Source: Trema orientale
Lineage: Eukaryota; Streptophyta; Magnoliopsida; Rosales; Cannabaceae
Direction: 5' to 3'
Assembly (NCBI GenBank): GCA_002914845.1
Contig: JXTC01000068.1
Span: 717,284-781,283 of the forward strand
Length of the DNA stretch: 64,000 bases
Shown here piece by piece: positions 13,101 to 25,072 of the stretch. Numbering within the stretch: the stretch's first letter is position 1; each line of letters starts with the position of its first letter. Both the position numbers and the translations under genes were made by a program. Below the pieces are notes generated by a model. The model had not been told where the DNA came from, made no database searches, and saw only the letters and a program-made list of their open reading frames with translations.

Positions 13101-16100
13101 CAGTTGGAATGACTTCACTTGCAATTGACCACAACTCTTTGTCAGATCCTCAGATGTATTCAGGGGAAAGTGTGTTAGATTCATTAGTCTTGCTTTGTTG
13201 TGAGGACTCGTCCCGCTTGTACTCCACAAAATCTGTGATTCAGGTGCCTCTTTCCCTCTTTAGTTTCATTTGCAATATTCAGCAGGTTTATGGCTTGCTT
13301 GGATTCACTTTCATTTTTTGTTTTTTGTTTTTTTAAACAAAAAAATGGAAATTATTTTTGGAAGTTTATTTGGCAACCTTGTTTTTGTTTTTTGTTTTTA
13401 AAAATTGTTGTAAAAAATTTCAAAAAAAAGTGGTAGCAAAAAATTTCTAATACCTTTATTTTTTTAAACATATTTCAAAAACAAAGGAAGATACAAATAT
13501 TTGTATACAAGTGGGTACATATGTATATGTATATACATTCACAAATACAAGTTTATAGGACTTTCTCACTCATTATTTGCACTTTTTTGTTTTTAAAAAC
13601 AAGTAGTGAAATAAAATTTGTCAAGGATGTTTTTTGTTTTTCAATTGAAAAAAAAAAAAAAAAAAATTGCTTCTATGTTTAATTTATTTAAACAAAAAAC
13701 GCGAAGTAAATCCAAACAAACCCTTATATATCCATGCTAAGGTTGTACAATGTTTTCAGGGAAACAAGAAATCCATTTGTAAAGTGAAACATGCAAAACC
13801 TTGCATTTGGACTACAATTTTGAAGAAGGATGAAAGTTTTAAGGGATTGGTATTGCTGTTTCAGACTGGAGCAATAGAAATCAGGTGAATTTTCTTTCCC
13901 CGCCTTTTGCTTGTTAAGCTTGCCAGAACAACAGCAGAGAAAGATTACTGCAGAACAGAAGACATCAACTACCATATGAATTTATTATCTTCCAGTTCTA
14001 ATGTTTTTAATGGTAAACCAAAACATGCTCCCATTCTCATGAAAGCATATCCAGGTAGCATTTCCATTTATTAATGACGTGTTGTTGATTCCGATGCTTT
14101 GCAGATCTTTACCAGATTTAGAATTGGTGAAAGAGAGCTCCTTGATGTCTATACTAAGGTGGAATTTTAAGGCAAATATGAATAAGATGATGAGTTCTTC
14201 TGATAACGGACTGATAACACTGGTATATCTTGTTGAATTTCCAATATCATCATAAAACTTAATATCTTAGACTAAGAAACATAATATATGTGATGAATAT
14301 CTGGTGTTGGTGGTCCTACAGGCAAATGGGTGTGAAGTGGCATTCATCTCTGTTTTAGCTAGTGAAAATGATTTTAGGTATTCTTTTGTTGTTTATGGCT
14401 AGTGCTTTGATAAAATATCAAAAAGAAAAAGTTCAGATAAGAATCTGTTTCTGTGTATTTGCTCATAATTGTCCTTTCCTGTTTGTAGGATTCCAGAATC
14501 TTTGCCTTGTCTCCATGATCAAGTTCTTGCCGCTGCTGCAGATGCTGCTTTTAGTCACTCAATAAATCAGAAGAAAAAGCAGGTTAGAGATATGATTTCA
14601 GTTTCTGTGATTGCTTATTTTGTGAAGAATATTCCGTAGTGCATAAATAGATAATTATGTTGCTGCAGGTTACTGCACCAGGGATTTTAGGTGGTATCGT
14701 CAAGGGCCTTAAGGTTGGAAAAGCGGACCATAGTGTCGATTCTGCTAAAACTGCAAAATCCACTTTTAATCAATTAGAGGTGATATTTTTGAAGGCTTCA
14801 CACTCAAGCTCGTCTCCATCTGTAGATCAAGAAGAAGCTGTGGAGCTTAATATAGGTCCTCTGTCAGTGCCAAATTCTTTACATTTTTCTATAGAAGTTG
14901 TTCCCTTGCTTACTGTTTGATTACTTTTAAGCGCAGATGATATTGAAATAGATGAACCTCTACCTATAGCATCTACTTCAACAGAGGATCTTAAAAACGT
15001 AAAGAAAGGTATATCTTTAATTATTTTTCACTCGTTACAGACTACTTGTGTTTTAATACTTACATATAAATGAACATTAAAGTTGTATAATATAATCTAG
15101 ATTAACTAATTACTGCTGCACTGTAGAAAAAGGTTCTGAAAGGGAACGATTATTCGAAGGTGGGACAGATGATGTAAAGCCTAGAGTTAGAACTCCCCAA
15201 GAAATCATGGCTGCATATGGAAAGGCTAGGGTAAGGTTGATGATGGTTTTAGTAATTAAACGGTCAATAGGATTTATCTTTCTAATGGAATTTGATGGGT
15301 TAAAAATGATTTCAGGATGCTTCCTCCGTGGCTGCAAATGCAAGAAATAAGCTTGTAGAAAGGCAGGACAAGCTTGAGGTAATACAATTGACTATGTTCA
15401 TACAATGCGTTAACTGTTTGGATAAAGTTGGTTTTCTTTTATACTTGTTTTGTCCCCAAATAATTTAAGAGTTGGGAAATAAAGGAAGACACAGAGAGAA
15501 AAGATCTATTTGCTTTTGATTTCATCAAAGAAGATGCTGATTTTGGTGATCGTGTGATTGGTTTTTGTGGGGTTCTAACATAGAAGTTTTCCGTCCTACT
15601 GAATTCGTTGTTTGATGTACTTCGATCTTAGGCCTATGAAAGAGTTTCCCAGACAACTTTTTTTTTTCCTTTTAATTTTTTCCGGCTGGGGGATATGGTT
15701 TCAAAACATCCTTTTGGTCCTTGAAATTGATATGAACCTCACATTAGCCCTTTTCTCTTACTGTTTCAATTTGGTTCCCTTTTTGCTTTTGTAATTGTGA
15801 AAATGATGTGCTCTCTTCCACTAAAGTAGTTCACACTATGCCAAATCAACGCATTAGTAACAACTACGATTATGATGAACAGAATTACCACATTGAGTTT
15901 GATTAAAAAAATTTAGGAGCTTAAAGGAAAAGAACTAGATAGTTCACAATCAGAATATTGTTAGGATGAAGTCATAAATTCCATGTGTAATTCTGAGATG
16001 ACTTTGAATGTCTGGACATAATAGTGAAAATGTGTAGTTACTTTGTGCTCTCGTGAATGCAAACGGATTTAAATGTTCATGTACTTGTTATTGAACATCC

Positions 16101-16323
16101 GTTCTTATGGTTTATGTTAAAATCGTGCTCAAAGAATTAACTTACACCTAAGAAATGACACTTCGAACTGGCAGAATCTTCAATGGCTGGATAAACTAAC
16201 CCTTTGTTTTATCAGAGAATCAACAAGCGCACTGAAGAGCTACAAAGTGGAGCTGAAGACTTTGCATCAATGGCAAATGAGCTTGTCAAGACGCTGGAAA
16301 ACCGAAAATGGTGGCAGATATGA
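5318..16323 (+). CDS. Tomosyn/Lgl-like WD40 protein with R-SNARE-like C-terminus (24 exons)
   Basis: Exons: 5318-5362, 5694-5821, 6293-6377, 6631-6684, 7127-7218, 7338-7441, 8355-8430, 8986-9445, 9803-10141, 10267-10473, 10566-10664, 10757-10829, 12361-12488, 12617-12911, 13005-13243, 13760-13884, 14105-14222, 14322-14377, 14489-14582, 14669-14855, 14937-15008, 15127-15230, 15316-15378, 16216-16323. They total 3351 nt, a clean 1116-aa frame in which every junction phase agrees. The product matches the plant tomosyn family (Arabidopsis At5g05570 type): start MFAKRLLQKAVH, N-terminal WD40 propeller blades (GRIKVIGGDGIEG, MYVGDEYGLMSV, YSDGSVRIWDA), and a C-terminal coil RINKRTEELQSGAEDF with the zero-layer arginine expected of an R-SNARE (about residue 1086), ending KWWQI with no membrane anchor. 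Tomosyns bind SNAREs and regulate exocytosis; the plant role is inferred. Introns after exons 7 and 14 have GC donors. A MITE lies in intron 15. Confidence 0.93.
8431..8985 (+). other. GC-AG intron (tomosyn-like gene, intron 7)
   Basis: Exon 7 ends ...GGAAATAG and the intron starts GCAAGA. Joining to the acceptor TTGGCAG at 8985 restores the arginine codon AG|A and the family sequence NRVLIAYQNG. No nearby GT keeps the frame. Confidence 0.85.
12912..13004 (+). other. GC-AG intron of 93 bp, frame-preserving if retained (intron 14)
   Basis: The donor is ATAG|GCAAGT, a perfect GC-type consensus, and the acceptor is TGTTACAG. Splicing gives MYVIE-GNVSS. The intron length is a multiple of three and it has no in-frame stop, so retention would insert 31 residues without breaking the frame. 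Confidence 0.8.
13291..13723. mobile_element. MITE in intron 15 of the tomosyn-like gene
   Basis: The left end TGGCTTGCTTGGATTCACTT and the reverse complement of the right end (GGGTTTGTTTGGATTTACTT) form imperfect terminal inverted repeats. The flanking trinucleotide TTA occurs on both sides (13288-13290 and 13724-13726), as for PIF/Harbinger-type elements. The interior is T-rich with ATATGTATATGTATATA. The superfamily assignment is tentative because a 3-bp duplication is weak evidence. Confidence 0.55.
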
Positions 16324-17286
16324 GTATTTGGATTCGTTCATAATTTGCTTCTGTTTGATGGTAGTGGAGTGTCCCTCGGAGGCACCACAGAGAACTTAAA
16401 ACTGAAATCAGCAGCCACCCTTTAATTAAGAATTGATCTGTAACTCGCAATCCAGAACTGAAGAATACGTTATCTAACAGTTTACAGGAATCACGACTGG
16501 AGTTGGTGTTGCCGTTAAATTGTGAAGTATATTGTTAGGCTTAAATACCTTGTGGTTGTGGGGACTATGTCAAAAGGTTCGTAACTCATTTTTATTTTAT
16601 TTTTGCAACATTATAATTGTTGTACAAGATGTGAAGAATACTTTTATGTGAAAATTACAATTTTTTTACCGTGAGTATTTTACGTTTCGTTTGAGACTAA
16701 TGATTGACTTGATGTAGTTGTCAAACTCAGGTCATTCGCTATATGTGTACTATTAGGCAGGTGATAAAAATTAAGAAAATTAAACCAAGGTACTCAACTG
16801 AAAAGAATTGTTAAATTTGCTTGCTCCGTGGATAGTCCATCCAATCTGAGATGACCAATCCACTAGGGGCGATAATTATTTTTACATCAATTACACACAA
16901 ATATCAAATTTGGGAGACTACATATAATCACAGTTACGGGACTGACTAAAACCAGTGATGACAATTACCATAATAAAACATTTAACATTTTTCATATGAA
17001 ATCGGTTGATAATGATAGTCACTAACCCCAGATTGGCGATCCAACCATGCCCGGTCAATTACCAACAAGCAATGGCCATACAGCCACATAATTCGTTCAT
17101 GAATAATAAAAGCCAATGAAAAGCCCTTAAACACCAGTATTGGCCAAAAACTGTGGCATACACTCTTGGAACCAAATTCAACTGTACGAAGTATCAATAT
17201 TGCTCCGATGGTTGTCTATCTGGCTTACGGTTTCCAATGGGAAGTTTGAACTTCAGCCCCAGCAAATTTTAGGACCAGATATCTCC
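16324..17286. other. Convergent 3' intergenic region
   Basis: This is the 3' flank of the tomosyn-like gene (plus) and of the SelT-like gene (minus). No ORF, repeat or RNA gene is recognised. Both polyadenylation regions must lie here, but no strong signal pair could be chosen. Confidence 0.5.
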
Positions 17287-19415
17287 TCAAAGGCCACTAA
17301 CAGTTCTTGAAATACCGAGCCTCTGTCCCACAAGCTCCCTTAATTCGATTTCACCAGGGAATCTTTGTTCCTTCAGCTTTGAGAAAACCTGCAGAGTCCA
17401 AAGAGCCACAATAATGAGAAGCATATGGAAACTGAGAATATGTCACAGATTGACATGGTGATTGAAAACATATAAGTTCAAGGTATTCCCTAACTCAGTC
17501 TCGCATTGAAGTTTCAGGTTTACGATTGTAAGAACCATTGACAAAGGACACATGGTCCAACCAGAATGCAGCATGATCTATATGCTGCTGTCCTCTGGCA
17601 CTGGCCTATTGGTCTCCAGGACAATTCAAGGAATTTTTTTCCTGGATTCAAACCCGGGAATGGAAATGCAAGAAAATGTAGAATCAACAATATCTATTTA
17701 TGTGTGTGCACGAATGAGGAATACCCAGGAAACCAAATTTTTGCACCAAATAAGAATATTGTGCACTAAATGATGTGATTACTTTTCACTCAAATCAAAT
17801 TTTACGGTTGGGACTACACTTTTTGCAAGGCTAAATTTTTGCGATATCAATTAGTAGACAATAATGATATAGGAATACAGTGTCCCTGGCATTAAATCAT
17901 AGATATATAGAAAGATACTTACCAATGCACCATTACAATATACTTCAAAAGCTCCAGTACTTTGTAGGGAGGATTGAAGAAAGTTTCCGAAAAGCCAGAC
18001 GCTTGCAATGCTTCCAAACCTATTTGCACGTAGGGAGTAGTACCAAGGAGGTGGTGTCATAATGCCCAACCTCGGGAAAATTTGCTCGCCCGCCATTATT
18101 ACCCCAATTACTCCTACTTGGACAACAGGTACCACTTTGCTCACAAGGCGTTTTGGGAACGCCGGAGGGTGGTTTGCCAGAACAACATTGATCCCTGGAA
18201 ATTCAGCTTCCAGCATGTTTTTTATTGTTACAGCGTTTCCTCTGCCACCAGAAAACATATTGTACATGTAACAACAGGAAGGAATTAAGACTTTCATATA
18301 ACCAACTAGACACCAAATCCTAAATGAAAATAATTCCGCTTCGATGGGAACCAAAACAATAAATCAATAAAACAACAACAGGGTTCAAGTCCACTTGTTC
18401 TAATGCAACAAAGCCTAATTAATGTTAATTCTTAATATATTTTCTGTTAGTGGAAATCACCACAAAAGTATACAACAGTTCGTGATATGTTAGAAGTGAG
18501 GAGTTAAAGATTCATCGAAGGGCTTGAAAAAGTTTTCATAATTACCAACATAAACATTACATATATCAGGAATAAAATGATTTTTTTTGTTCTTTAAAAC
18601 AATGGAAGCAAGGGGTACGGTAGTAGTACAAATGGGAAAAAAAAGCTTGAATTTTGAAAGACCATTGGGAAAAATTCAAATAACAAAATTTTCAGTGAAG
18701 GGCAAGAGGGAATTTTTTCACTATCTTCCACCAAAGAAAAAAATAAAAATAATGGCAAGTAATAAAAATTCAAATAACAAAACTTTCAATGAAGGGCAAG
18801 AGGGGATTTTTTTCACTATCTTCCACCAAAGAAAAAAAATAAAAATAATGGCAAGCAATTCTATTAGGTAAGTGGGAAGACAGTAACAACACAACTGGAG
18901 TATAACATATAGAAAATTACTAACCATGGATCTCCAACATTTCATACTTTAACAAAAATTTGCACAAAGCCCAGTAATCAATACAAACGCTATCAAGGAA
19001 CCATATCAAACCCATTTGAAATAAAATAAATAAGAAATAAAAATAAAAATGATTGATTAATTATGAAACCTGTAAGAGCAAGAAGTGCAGAAATCGATAT
19101 TGACAGTGTTTCCAAGGCCAATTCCCCCAATATTGCTAATGGAATTCTGCATCGAAACACAAAAATTTTAGGGTTTTCCACAAAAAAAATATTTACAATT
19201 GTATCGAATATCAGGGATTAAAAAAAAACCTTCTGGTTCTGGGTGGGGAATGGAAGAGGTTCTTGTAGAAGCTGCTGTTGGGATTTGGATTGGTAATGAG
19301 GTGGATGATGATCATGATGAGAGGGTTTGGGAGGAGCTGGTGTGAAGAGGCCTACAATGTCCGTACAAAACAGAAAGATTGGCAGCCCAATCAGAAGCAA
19401 CTGAGTTCGATCCAT
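17287..19415 (-). CDS. SELT: Selenoprotein T-like protein (Cys/Ser form), 4 exons
   Basis: Minus-strand exons: 19415-19230, 19146-19070, 18241-17923, 17388-17287; 684 nt, 227 aa, phases consistent. The N-terminus MDRTQLLLIGLPIFLF is a hydrophobic signal/anchor, followed by a Pro/His-rich linker. Exon 2 carries the thioredoxin-fold redox motif FCTSCSYR (about residues 78-85), where animal SelT has selenocysteine; land plants lack Sec, so a Cys form is expected. The rest matches the family: KNMLEAEFPGINVVLANHPP, a hydrophobic segment VVQVGVIGVIMAG, SLRANRFGSIASVWLFGNFL and CNGALVFSKL, then REFORM-free tail ELRELVGQRLG. SelT is an ER-membrane thioredoxin-like oxidoreductase; its plant substrate is unknown. 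The start is followed directly by the hydrophobic segment, which supports it. The 5' leader has a GA/CT microsatellite. Confidence 0.93.
18670..18860. repeat. Tandem duplication in SelT intron 2, unit 94 bp
   Basis: A block from AAAAATTCAAATAACAAAA to AATAATGGCAAG occurs twice in direct orientation with a period of about 94 bp and only a few differences, so the duplication is recent. Confidence 0.85.
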
Positions 19416-19418
19416 TGT

Positions 19419-19421
<3 letters not shown>

Positions 19422-19455
<34 letters not shown>
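19422..19455. repeat. GA microsatellite in the SelT 5' leader
   Basis: (GA)17 on the plus strand, read as (CT)n on the coding strand, ends six bases before the start codon. CT-rich leaders are common in plant genes. Confidence 0.9.
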
Positions 19456-19460
<5 letters not shown>

Positions 19461-19889
19461 ATTATAGGAAGATGATGATTTAGGAGAGATAAACCGAGGT
19501 GAAAGTCAAAATAAGGGGCAAAATTGTCCTTTGGAATGACTGAGGGCCCCAGCCCACAAGCAATATCGGCCCATGCATTAGGTCCACTACTTCCATTAGT
19601 CAACCAAGCCCAATACGCAGGGAGTGATAAGAAAGGCTGGTCCTGGATTAGACCAGTACCACTTATTGGAACTAATTTAATTTTTTTAACACATTTGTTT
19701 TTACTCTAACTTACATTAATTTTATTTTTAAATTGCTTTTTGAGTTGTTCTAACCCAAACAAATCAAAAAAAGAAAAAAGTTTATCTATCGAAAGAGTAG
19801 GTCAAGAAAACATAAAAAATGTTATTGCCTTCAATTCATATATGTGGTTGTGGACATGATTTAGTGGTAACCACGCTCCTTCCTAACGT

Positions 19890-20945
19890 AGATCAGGGAC
19901 AAAAGTAGGATTAAAATCTAATGGGGGCATAACTTAATTAAGAACTCAATCTCAAACATTGACATTATAATTTATAATTGTCATTCTAATTCTAGATCTA
20001 AAAGAAGTTGTGCAAAATCAAGTTCTACACTACTTGATCTTTTTCCATTATTATTTTCTTCAATAGAATGGAGAAATTTTGTTTAAACTAATTCTCTATA
20101 ACTGTTACACGTAGAATGCAACCAGTGAAAAATTTAAGAAAGTATTTAATTTAATGACTTTTACAAATTAGGAAAGTATTTAATTAATGATTTTTTGAAA
20201 ACATAAAAATTAAATTAATAAGTTAGCTACCATTTATAACTAATAGAAATTGAAAACCTGAAATAAATATAAACTAAGTGATATAATTTATTTATCTTAT
20301 ACAACAAAAATTAGTTTTTTTTTTTTTTTAATTTTACATGTCTAACAAGTTACAAATAGGGTTAATTTTAATGTTCAATTTTTGAATTAAGTGATTTTAA
20401 GAACCTTAATTTTTAGAATCATATTTTCAAATTATTTTTAACCTAATAAAATAAATTGAAATTTTATCTAATAAGAAACAAAATGAAGAAAATAAGTTTA
20501 TTGCTTAAATATCATTGGTTTTGTGATCCCCTAGCTCTCATGTGCTTCTCTTCTCTTTTGTCACTCTCGGCACCTTTTTTCATATTATCTTTCTTCTTTC
20601 TTTCTTTTTTTATTTGTTTGTCTACTACTTTATTTTTCATCTATTTGGTTTTATTTTTATGTGTTTGATTTTATTTTTATGTGTGATATTTTTATAAAAT
20701 AACTATATTTGAAAGAAATGGGCTTTGACTAGGCAAAAAAGGCCCCAGAGTAATGGGTTTAGAAGAAATTTAAGGCTAACCTAATACAACACTTTATAAC
20801 AAATTTAACACAGTAAGTTCGTATATGTGTGTGTGTATATATATATATTATCATGTTAAATAATATTATATATAATACATACAAAAAAAAAAAATTGGCA
20901 AAAGTTTAGTGGGGGCAATTACCCCTACTGGACCCGTAACGTGAA
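19890..20945. mobile_element. Degenerate hAT-like non-autonomous element, copy A
   Basis: About 1 kb is closely related to the complete element at 41683-42673, collinear from CAATCTCAAACATTGACATT to TTGGCAAAAGTTTAG. This includes a shared pyrimidine-rich segment that gives similar spurious peptides in both copies. Its outer ends are altered: CAGGGAC is followed by unrelated text on the left and GGGGGCAATTACCCC on the right, so boundaries are approximate and no target duplication is claimed. Confidence 0.65.
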
Positions 20946-21050
20946 GAGTTCTGAGTTCGAATTCCATCTTTCCAATTTGCCACTCATGCAAACTACTTGT
21001 ATAGTGTTAGTGTGGCAATAAGGTGAACTGATTTGATTATTTTTTTAATT
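20905..21050 (+). mobile_element. Possible SINE remnant
   Basis: TTTAGTGGGGGCAA resembles an A box, and GAGTTCGAATTCC about 50 bp later is a good B box of a tRNA-type Pol III promoter. A pyrimidine-rich tail follows. A similar head (TTTAGTGGTAACC) lies at 19860. No clear target duplication was found. Confidence 0.35.
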
Positions 21051-22438
21051 TATTAAGGTTCTGTTAATTTCCTTTTGGAACACTTATTACATATCTTTTT
21101 TAAAACTAACGAAGAAAAACTCTTACATTATAATTATTAAATAGCTTCTATTGACTCCAAAAAGTTGCTTTTATTGATGCATGTATGTTAAATTTCTTAA
21201 ATATACTCAATTGCTTTTTATTTTTTTAAAAATTGTTTCCGTCGTTCCTCTCATTTGCAAGTAAATTAAACATGTATCCATCCGCACTTTATATTCCTTT
21301 ATAAATAAAAAATGAACGTGAAGGTATGCATATATATATATATATATATATATATTTTTGGGGTTTAAAAAGACAATAAATATATCAGAAATTTTCCCGC
21401 CGACCATAACATTTTAAAGTGTTGGGTGATTACACGCCATCTTTTGAAGCATATGAATACATTGTTGTGATGATATCTAGCCTTGACATGATATATCGAT
21501 GCGATATTCATATAACTTTATAGTCATAAATAAAGACTATATTATTGAGAAAGTGTAGCCGATAGGCAAAAAAGACTAATTTTTTTTAGTATGAAAAGAC
21601 GAGGAAGTTAGTTAAAAGTGGGAAATTAAATCCACACACGTTTCCTTTTTATTACCCACGTTTCTAGGGTCTTTTTCAACTAAAGTTTAATATATCACAC
21701 TAGCACTATATTTGGCAAAGGTGAAAAGGGGAGGAAAGGAGGAAAAAAAGAGAGAGTGAGAGAGAGAAAATGAGAAAATAAAACAACTTATTTCTTCCCC
21801 AAATGGGAGAGGAAGAATTGAGCTTGTAAATGACGTAACTAACCTTACAAAAAAACTAGTTACAAAAAGTTGAAATAGTGATGTTAGAGTAAGAGTAATT
21901 AAAGGAGTAATTATGAAATGATCACTTTTTATCCCTTCAAATTTAATTTCTTTCCCATAAGCATATAGTTTCATATTAAATTTAATGCTCTTATATAGTA
22001 GAATATGTTTAGACAGTCATCACTAACAATAAATGAAAGTTTCATCGTATACTAATATCCCATATCCCAAGTCCTAACATTCTGTCAATAGGGCCACAAA
22101 ATCACTGGTGGTGACTCGAGAAACATATGCATTGAAAGATGAAGCACGAAGTTCTGATGGGCTGCAGCAGTTCATAGCATTCTAGTACTGCCTTCAACCA
22201 CAATTCAAGCATCCGAAAGTCTGATTATACAAATGATTAAAAATTCCAAAATTTCGGAGCACGAGGGTCACATGGCTGTCACCACTCGTGGACCACCGAC
22301 CCCCAAATGCTTAAGATACGTACTGAAGGTCCCCACCAATCAAAATCACTAAGAACAGGTCAACGAGCACCAAGAAGTGGAGCAATTTCACACCAGAAAA
22401 CTAAAGTGAATCACGCTCTAAGACACTCAAAATTCACC

Positions 22439-22447
22439 TTATATAGA
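22439..22447 (+). promoter_or_regulatory. Candidate TATA box for the omega-3 desaturase gene
   Basis: TTATATAGA lies 310 bp before the start codon and is followed by a CA-rich stretch (CTCCACAACCAACAACC) like a plant leader. Position and sequence fit a TATA box, but no transcript evidence is available. Confidence 0.35.
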
Positions 22448-22756
22448 CCACAATCCTCAAAAGCTCCACAACCAACAACCATACTTGAATTTTGAGTTAA
22501 TAATTTCTCTTAAAACCATAGTGATAGTCTTTATTTTACTTTTCATATAAAAGAATAAGAAACAGAGAACATTGTCTACCTTTAAAATATTAACTATTTT
22601 ATTACTATTGTAATAGATATTTTTGCCTGGGAAGCCTCTTTTGCTTCACATATTTTTCAATTTTATATTAGTTTATTCTTCTGAAACTATTGCTTTTTAG
22701 CTTTTAAGGGACACCCAGGAGGTAAAAAGCTGGTGTCTTCTGTATCTGGGTCTTCA

Positions 22757-25072
22757 ATGGCGAGTTGGCTCTTGTCAGAATGTGGATTGAGGCCTCTCCC
22801 TCAAAATTTTCCTCGACCCAGAACGGGAATCACCCCAAATAACCCAACAAAAGCTCGATTTTTGCGCTCTAACAAGAGCTGTACGGATCTTAGATCTTCT
22901 TCAACGATATTCTCAACTGGGTTTTTGAGAAGGAGGAGCTGGGAGGTGAAAGTAAGTGCGCCATTGAAGGTTGCTTCGGTAGAAGAGGAAGACAGAGGAG
23001 AGAGAGTACTAAACGACGTCGTTAATGGATTTGGAGAAGAAGAAGGGCTCGAATTTGATCCTGGTTCCCCGCCACCGTTCAGATTGGCTGATATTCGAGC
23101 CGCCATTCCAAAGCATTGTTGGGTTAAGGATCCATGGCGGTCCATGAGCTATGTGGTGAGAGATGTGGTTGTCGTTTTTGGGTTGGCTGCGGCCGCGGCT
23201 TATCTTAACAACTGGGTGGTTTGGCCTCTCTACTGGGCTGCTCAGGGGACCATGTTTTGGGCTCTCTTTGTTCTTGGCCATGACTGGTAATCACACTCTT
23301 CTTATGTAGACATTCTCTTTACCTTCATTCATTTCTTTTTTTGGTGGTTGTGTTTGATGGATTGGTTTTGGTTGGAATATTGGATACCAATTCTTAGGTT
23401 GTTTTGTGTATTGTGTTTTGTTTTTGATTATGCAGTGGCCATGGAAGCTTTTCAAACAATCATAAGCTGAACAGCGTAGTTGGGCATCTCTTGCATTCCT
23501 CAATTCTTGTACCCTATCATGGATGGTATGCTCCTAAAACAAAGGAAAAAGAATTTCTTTTTCTTTTTGCGTTTGTTTTTATTTGTTTCAGTATGTTGTG
23601 TTCACTTTTGTTTGTCGAATGGTTATTATTTCCTCTGATAGTTTATTACCAAATGCACTAAATGGTAACTGATTTTACAGGAGAATTAGCCATAGGACTC
23701 ATCATCAAAACCATGGCCATGTTGAGAATGATGAATCATGGCATCCGGTTTGTTCTTTCCTCTAACTTTGGCACATCACTGTGTTTATTTTGTTCCAATT
23801 TATTAGTTTTTTCTTTTTTTCTTTTTTTCTTTTCTGGCTCCTCGCCCGTTTGATTAATTTCCCATGTTGCTCTTGCAGTTGCCTGAAAATATATACAGAA
23901 AATTGGATAACATCACCCGAACTTTGCGATTTACTGTACCATTTCCAATGCTTGCTTACCCTTTCTACCTTGTAAGTGTATAATCTTGGTTGACCGGCTA
24001 GCCATGTGAATATATAATAATCAGCCTTATTATCGTTATTGTTTGTTTTCTTGGAACAGTGGGGTAGGAGTCCAGGAAAGACTGGTTCCCATTTTGATCC
24101 AAACAGCGACTTATTTGTCCCAAGTGAGAGGAAAGACGTGATCACTTCTACTTTATGTTGGACGGCAATGGCTGCTATACTTGTGGTTTTGGGCTTTGCA
24201 ATGGGTCCTATTCAATTGCTTAAGCTCTATGGTGTTCCCTATTGGGTAAATATAACTCTGTCAATCTTAAATCATAGAGTTTTCCTTGAAGCAAACTCTT
24301 GAAGGGTAATTGTATCTGACTTTGCTTCAATGTTTAGGTTTTTGTCATGTGGCTGGATTTTGTAACATACTTGCATCACCATGGTCACGAAGGCAAATTG
24401 CCATGGTACCGTGGAAAGGTATGGATATATACAGGTTATCATGTCCAATTCTCTTTCTCTAATTCAACTAAAGTTTATAGTAGAACGAGAGAGTGGTAGT
24501 TTGATAGTATTATGTTGTTTTGTTACGTTAAATCAACGATACTTGTTGTTTCCTTTATAGACCACAACATAAGAAATTCTTATTCACGAAGCTTTTATCT
24601 TAATATGGAATAAGTGTCTGAAATAACAATTACTTTCATAGATGTTAAGTCCGTTTCCATTTTGTTTATAGGACTGGAGTTACTTAAGAGGAGGTCTTAC
24701 GACACTTGATCGTGATTACGGATGGATTAACAACATCCATCATGATATTGGAACGCATGTAATCCACCATCTTTTTCCCCAAATCCCCCACTACCACCTA
24801 GTGGAAGCAGTAAGTATCACTTTAATTTGGTAGAACTAGATTCATGACATTTAAAGCAATATACCCTAAACCTATAGAGCCCTGATTTTCTTGCTTTCTT
24901 GCAGACTGAGGCAGCTAAGCCAGTGCTAGGGAAATACTATAGGGAACCAAAGAGTTCCGGGCCTCTACCGTTTCACCTGATTGGGAGTTTGATAAGAAGC
25001 TTGAAACAAGATCACTATGTTAGTGACACTGGGGATGTTGTGTACTACCAAACTGACCCTGATCTTAAGTGA
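22757..25072 (+). CDS. FAD7: Chloroplast omega-3 fatty acid desaturase (FAD7/FAD8 type), 8 exons
   Basis: Exons: 22757-23286, 23436-23525, 23681-23747, 23879-23971, 24060-24245, 24338-24418, 24672-24809, 24905-25072; 1353 nt, 450 aa, all phases consistent, close to the roughly 446 aa of Arabidopsis FAD7. The enzyme converts 18:2 and 16:2 acyl groups of plastid glycerolipids to 18:3 and 16:3 using ferredoxin. All three di-iron histidine boxes are present: HDCGH (175-179, split by intron 1), HRTHH (211-215) and HVIHH (378-382). The first 70-odd residues ([16 protein letters not shown]..., Ser/Arg-rich) form a plastid transit peptide, which separates it from ER FAD3. Hydrophobic spans surround [14 protein letters not shown] and [16 protein letters not shown]. 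The start is the ATG at 22757; an upstream in-frame GTG is not a plausible start. Choosing FAD7 over FAD8 is arbitrary here. Confidence 0.95.

Larger units (their letters stand above)
19416..22756. other. Intergenic region, head-to-head SelT and desaturase
   Basis: Apart from the hAT-like copy, the SINE-like remnant and TA microsatellites (20838-20850, 21330-21353), no gene is seen. The last 700 bases are less AT-biased and probably hold the desaturase promoter and leader. Confidence 0.5.

Noticed and set aside
12632..13336. Continuous ORF across tomosyn exons 14-15
   Set aside because: It is open only because the 93-bp GC-AG intron is frame-neutral; its ends lie in introns or mid-exon.
20456..20668. 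Repeated peptide starting MKFYLIRNK, also at 42216
   Set aside because: Both lie inside two copies of the same hAT-like non-coding element; the frame is AT/pyrimidine-rich and incidental.
22733..22756. Upstream in-frame extension of the desaturase (starts at a GTG)
   Set aside because: Plant nuclear genes do not normally start at GTG; the ATG at 22757 gives the expected transit peptide.
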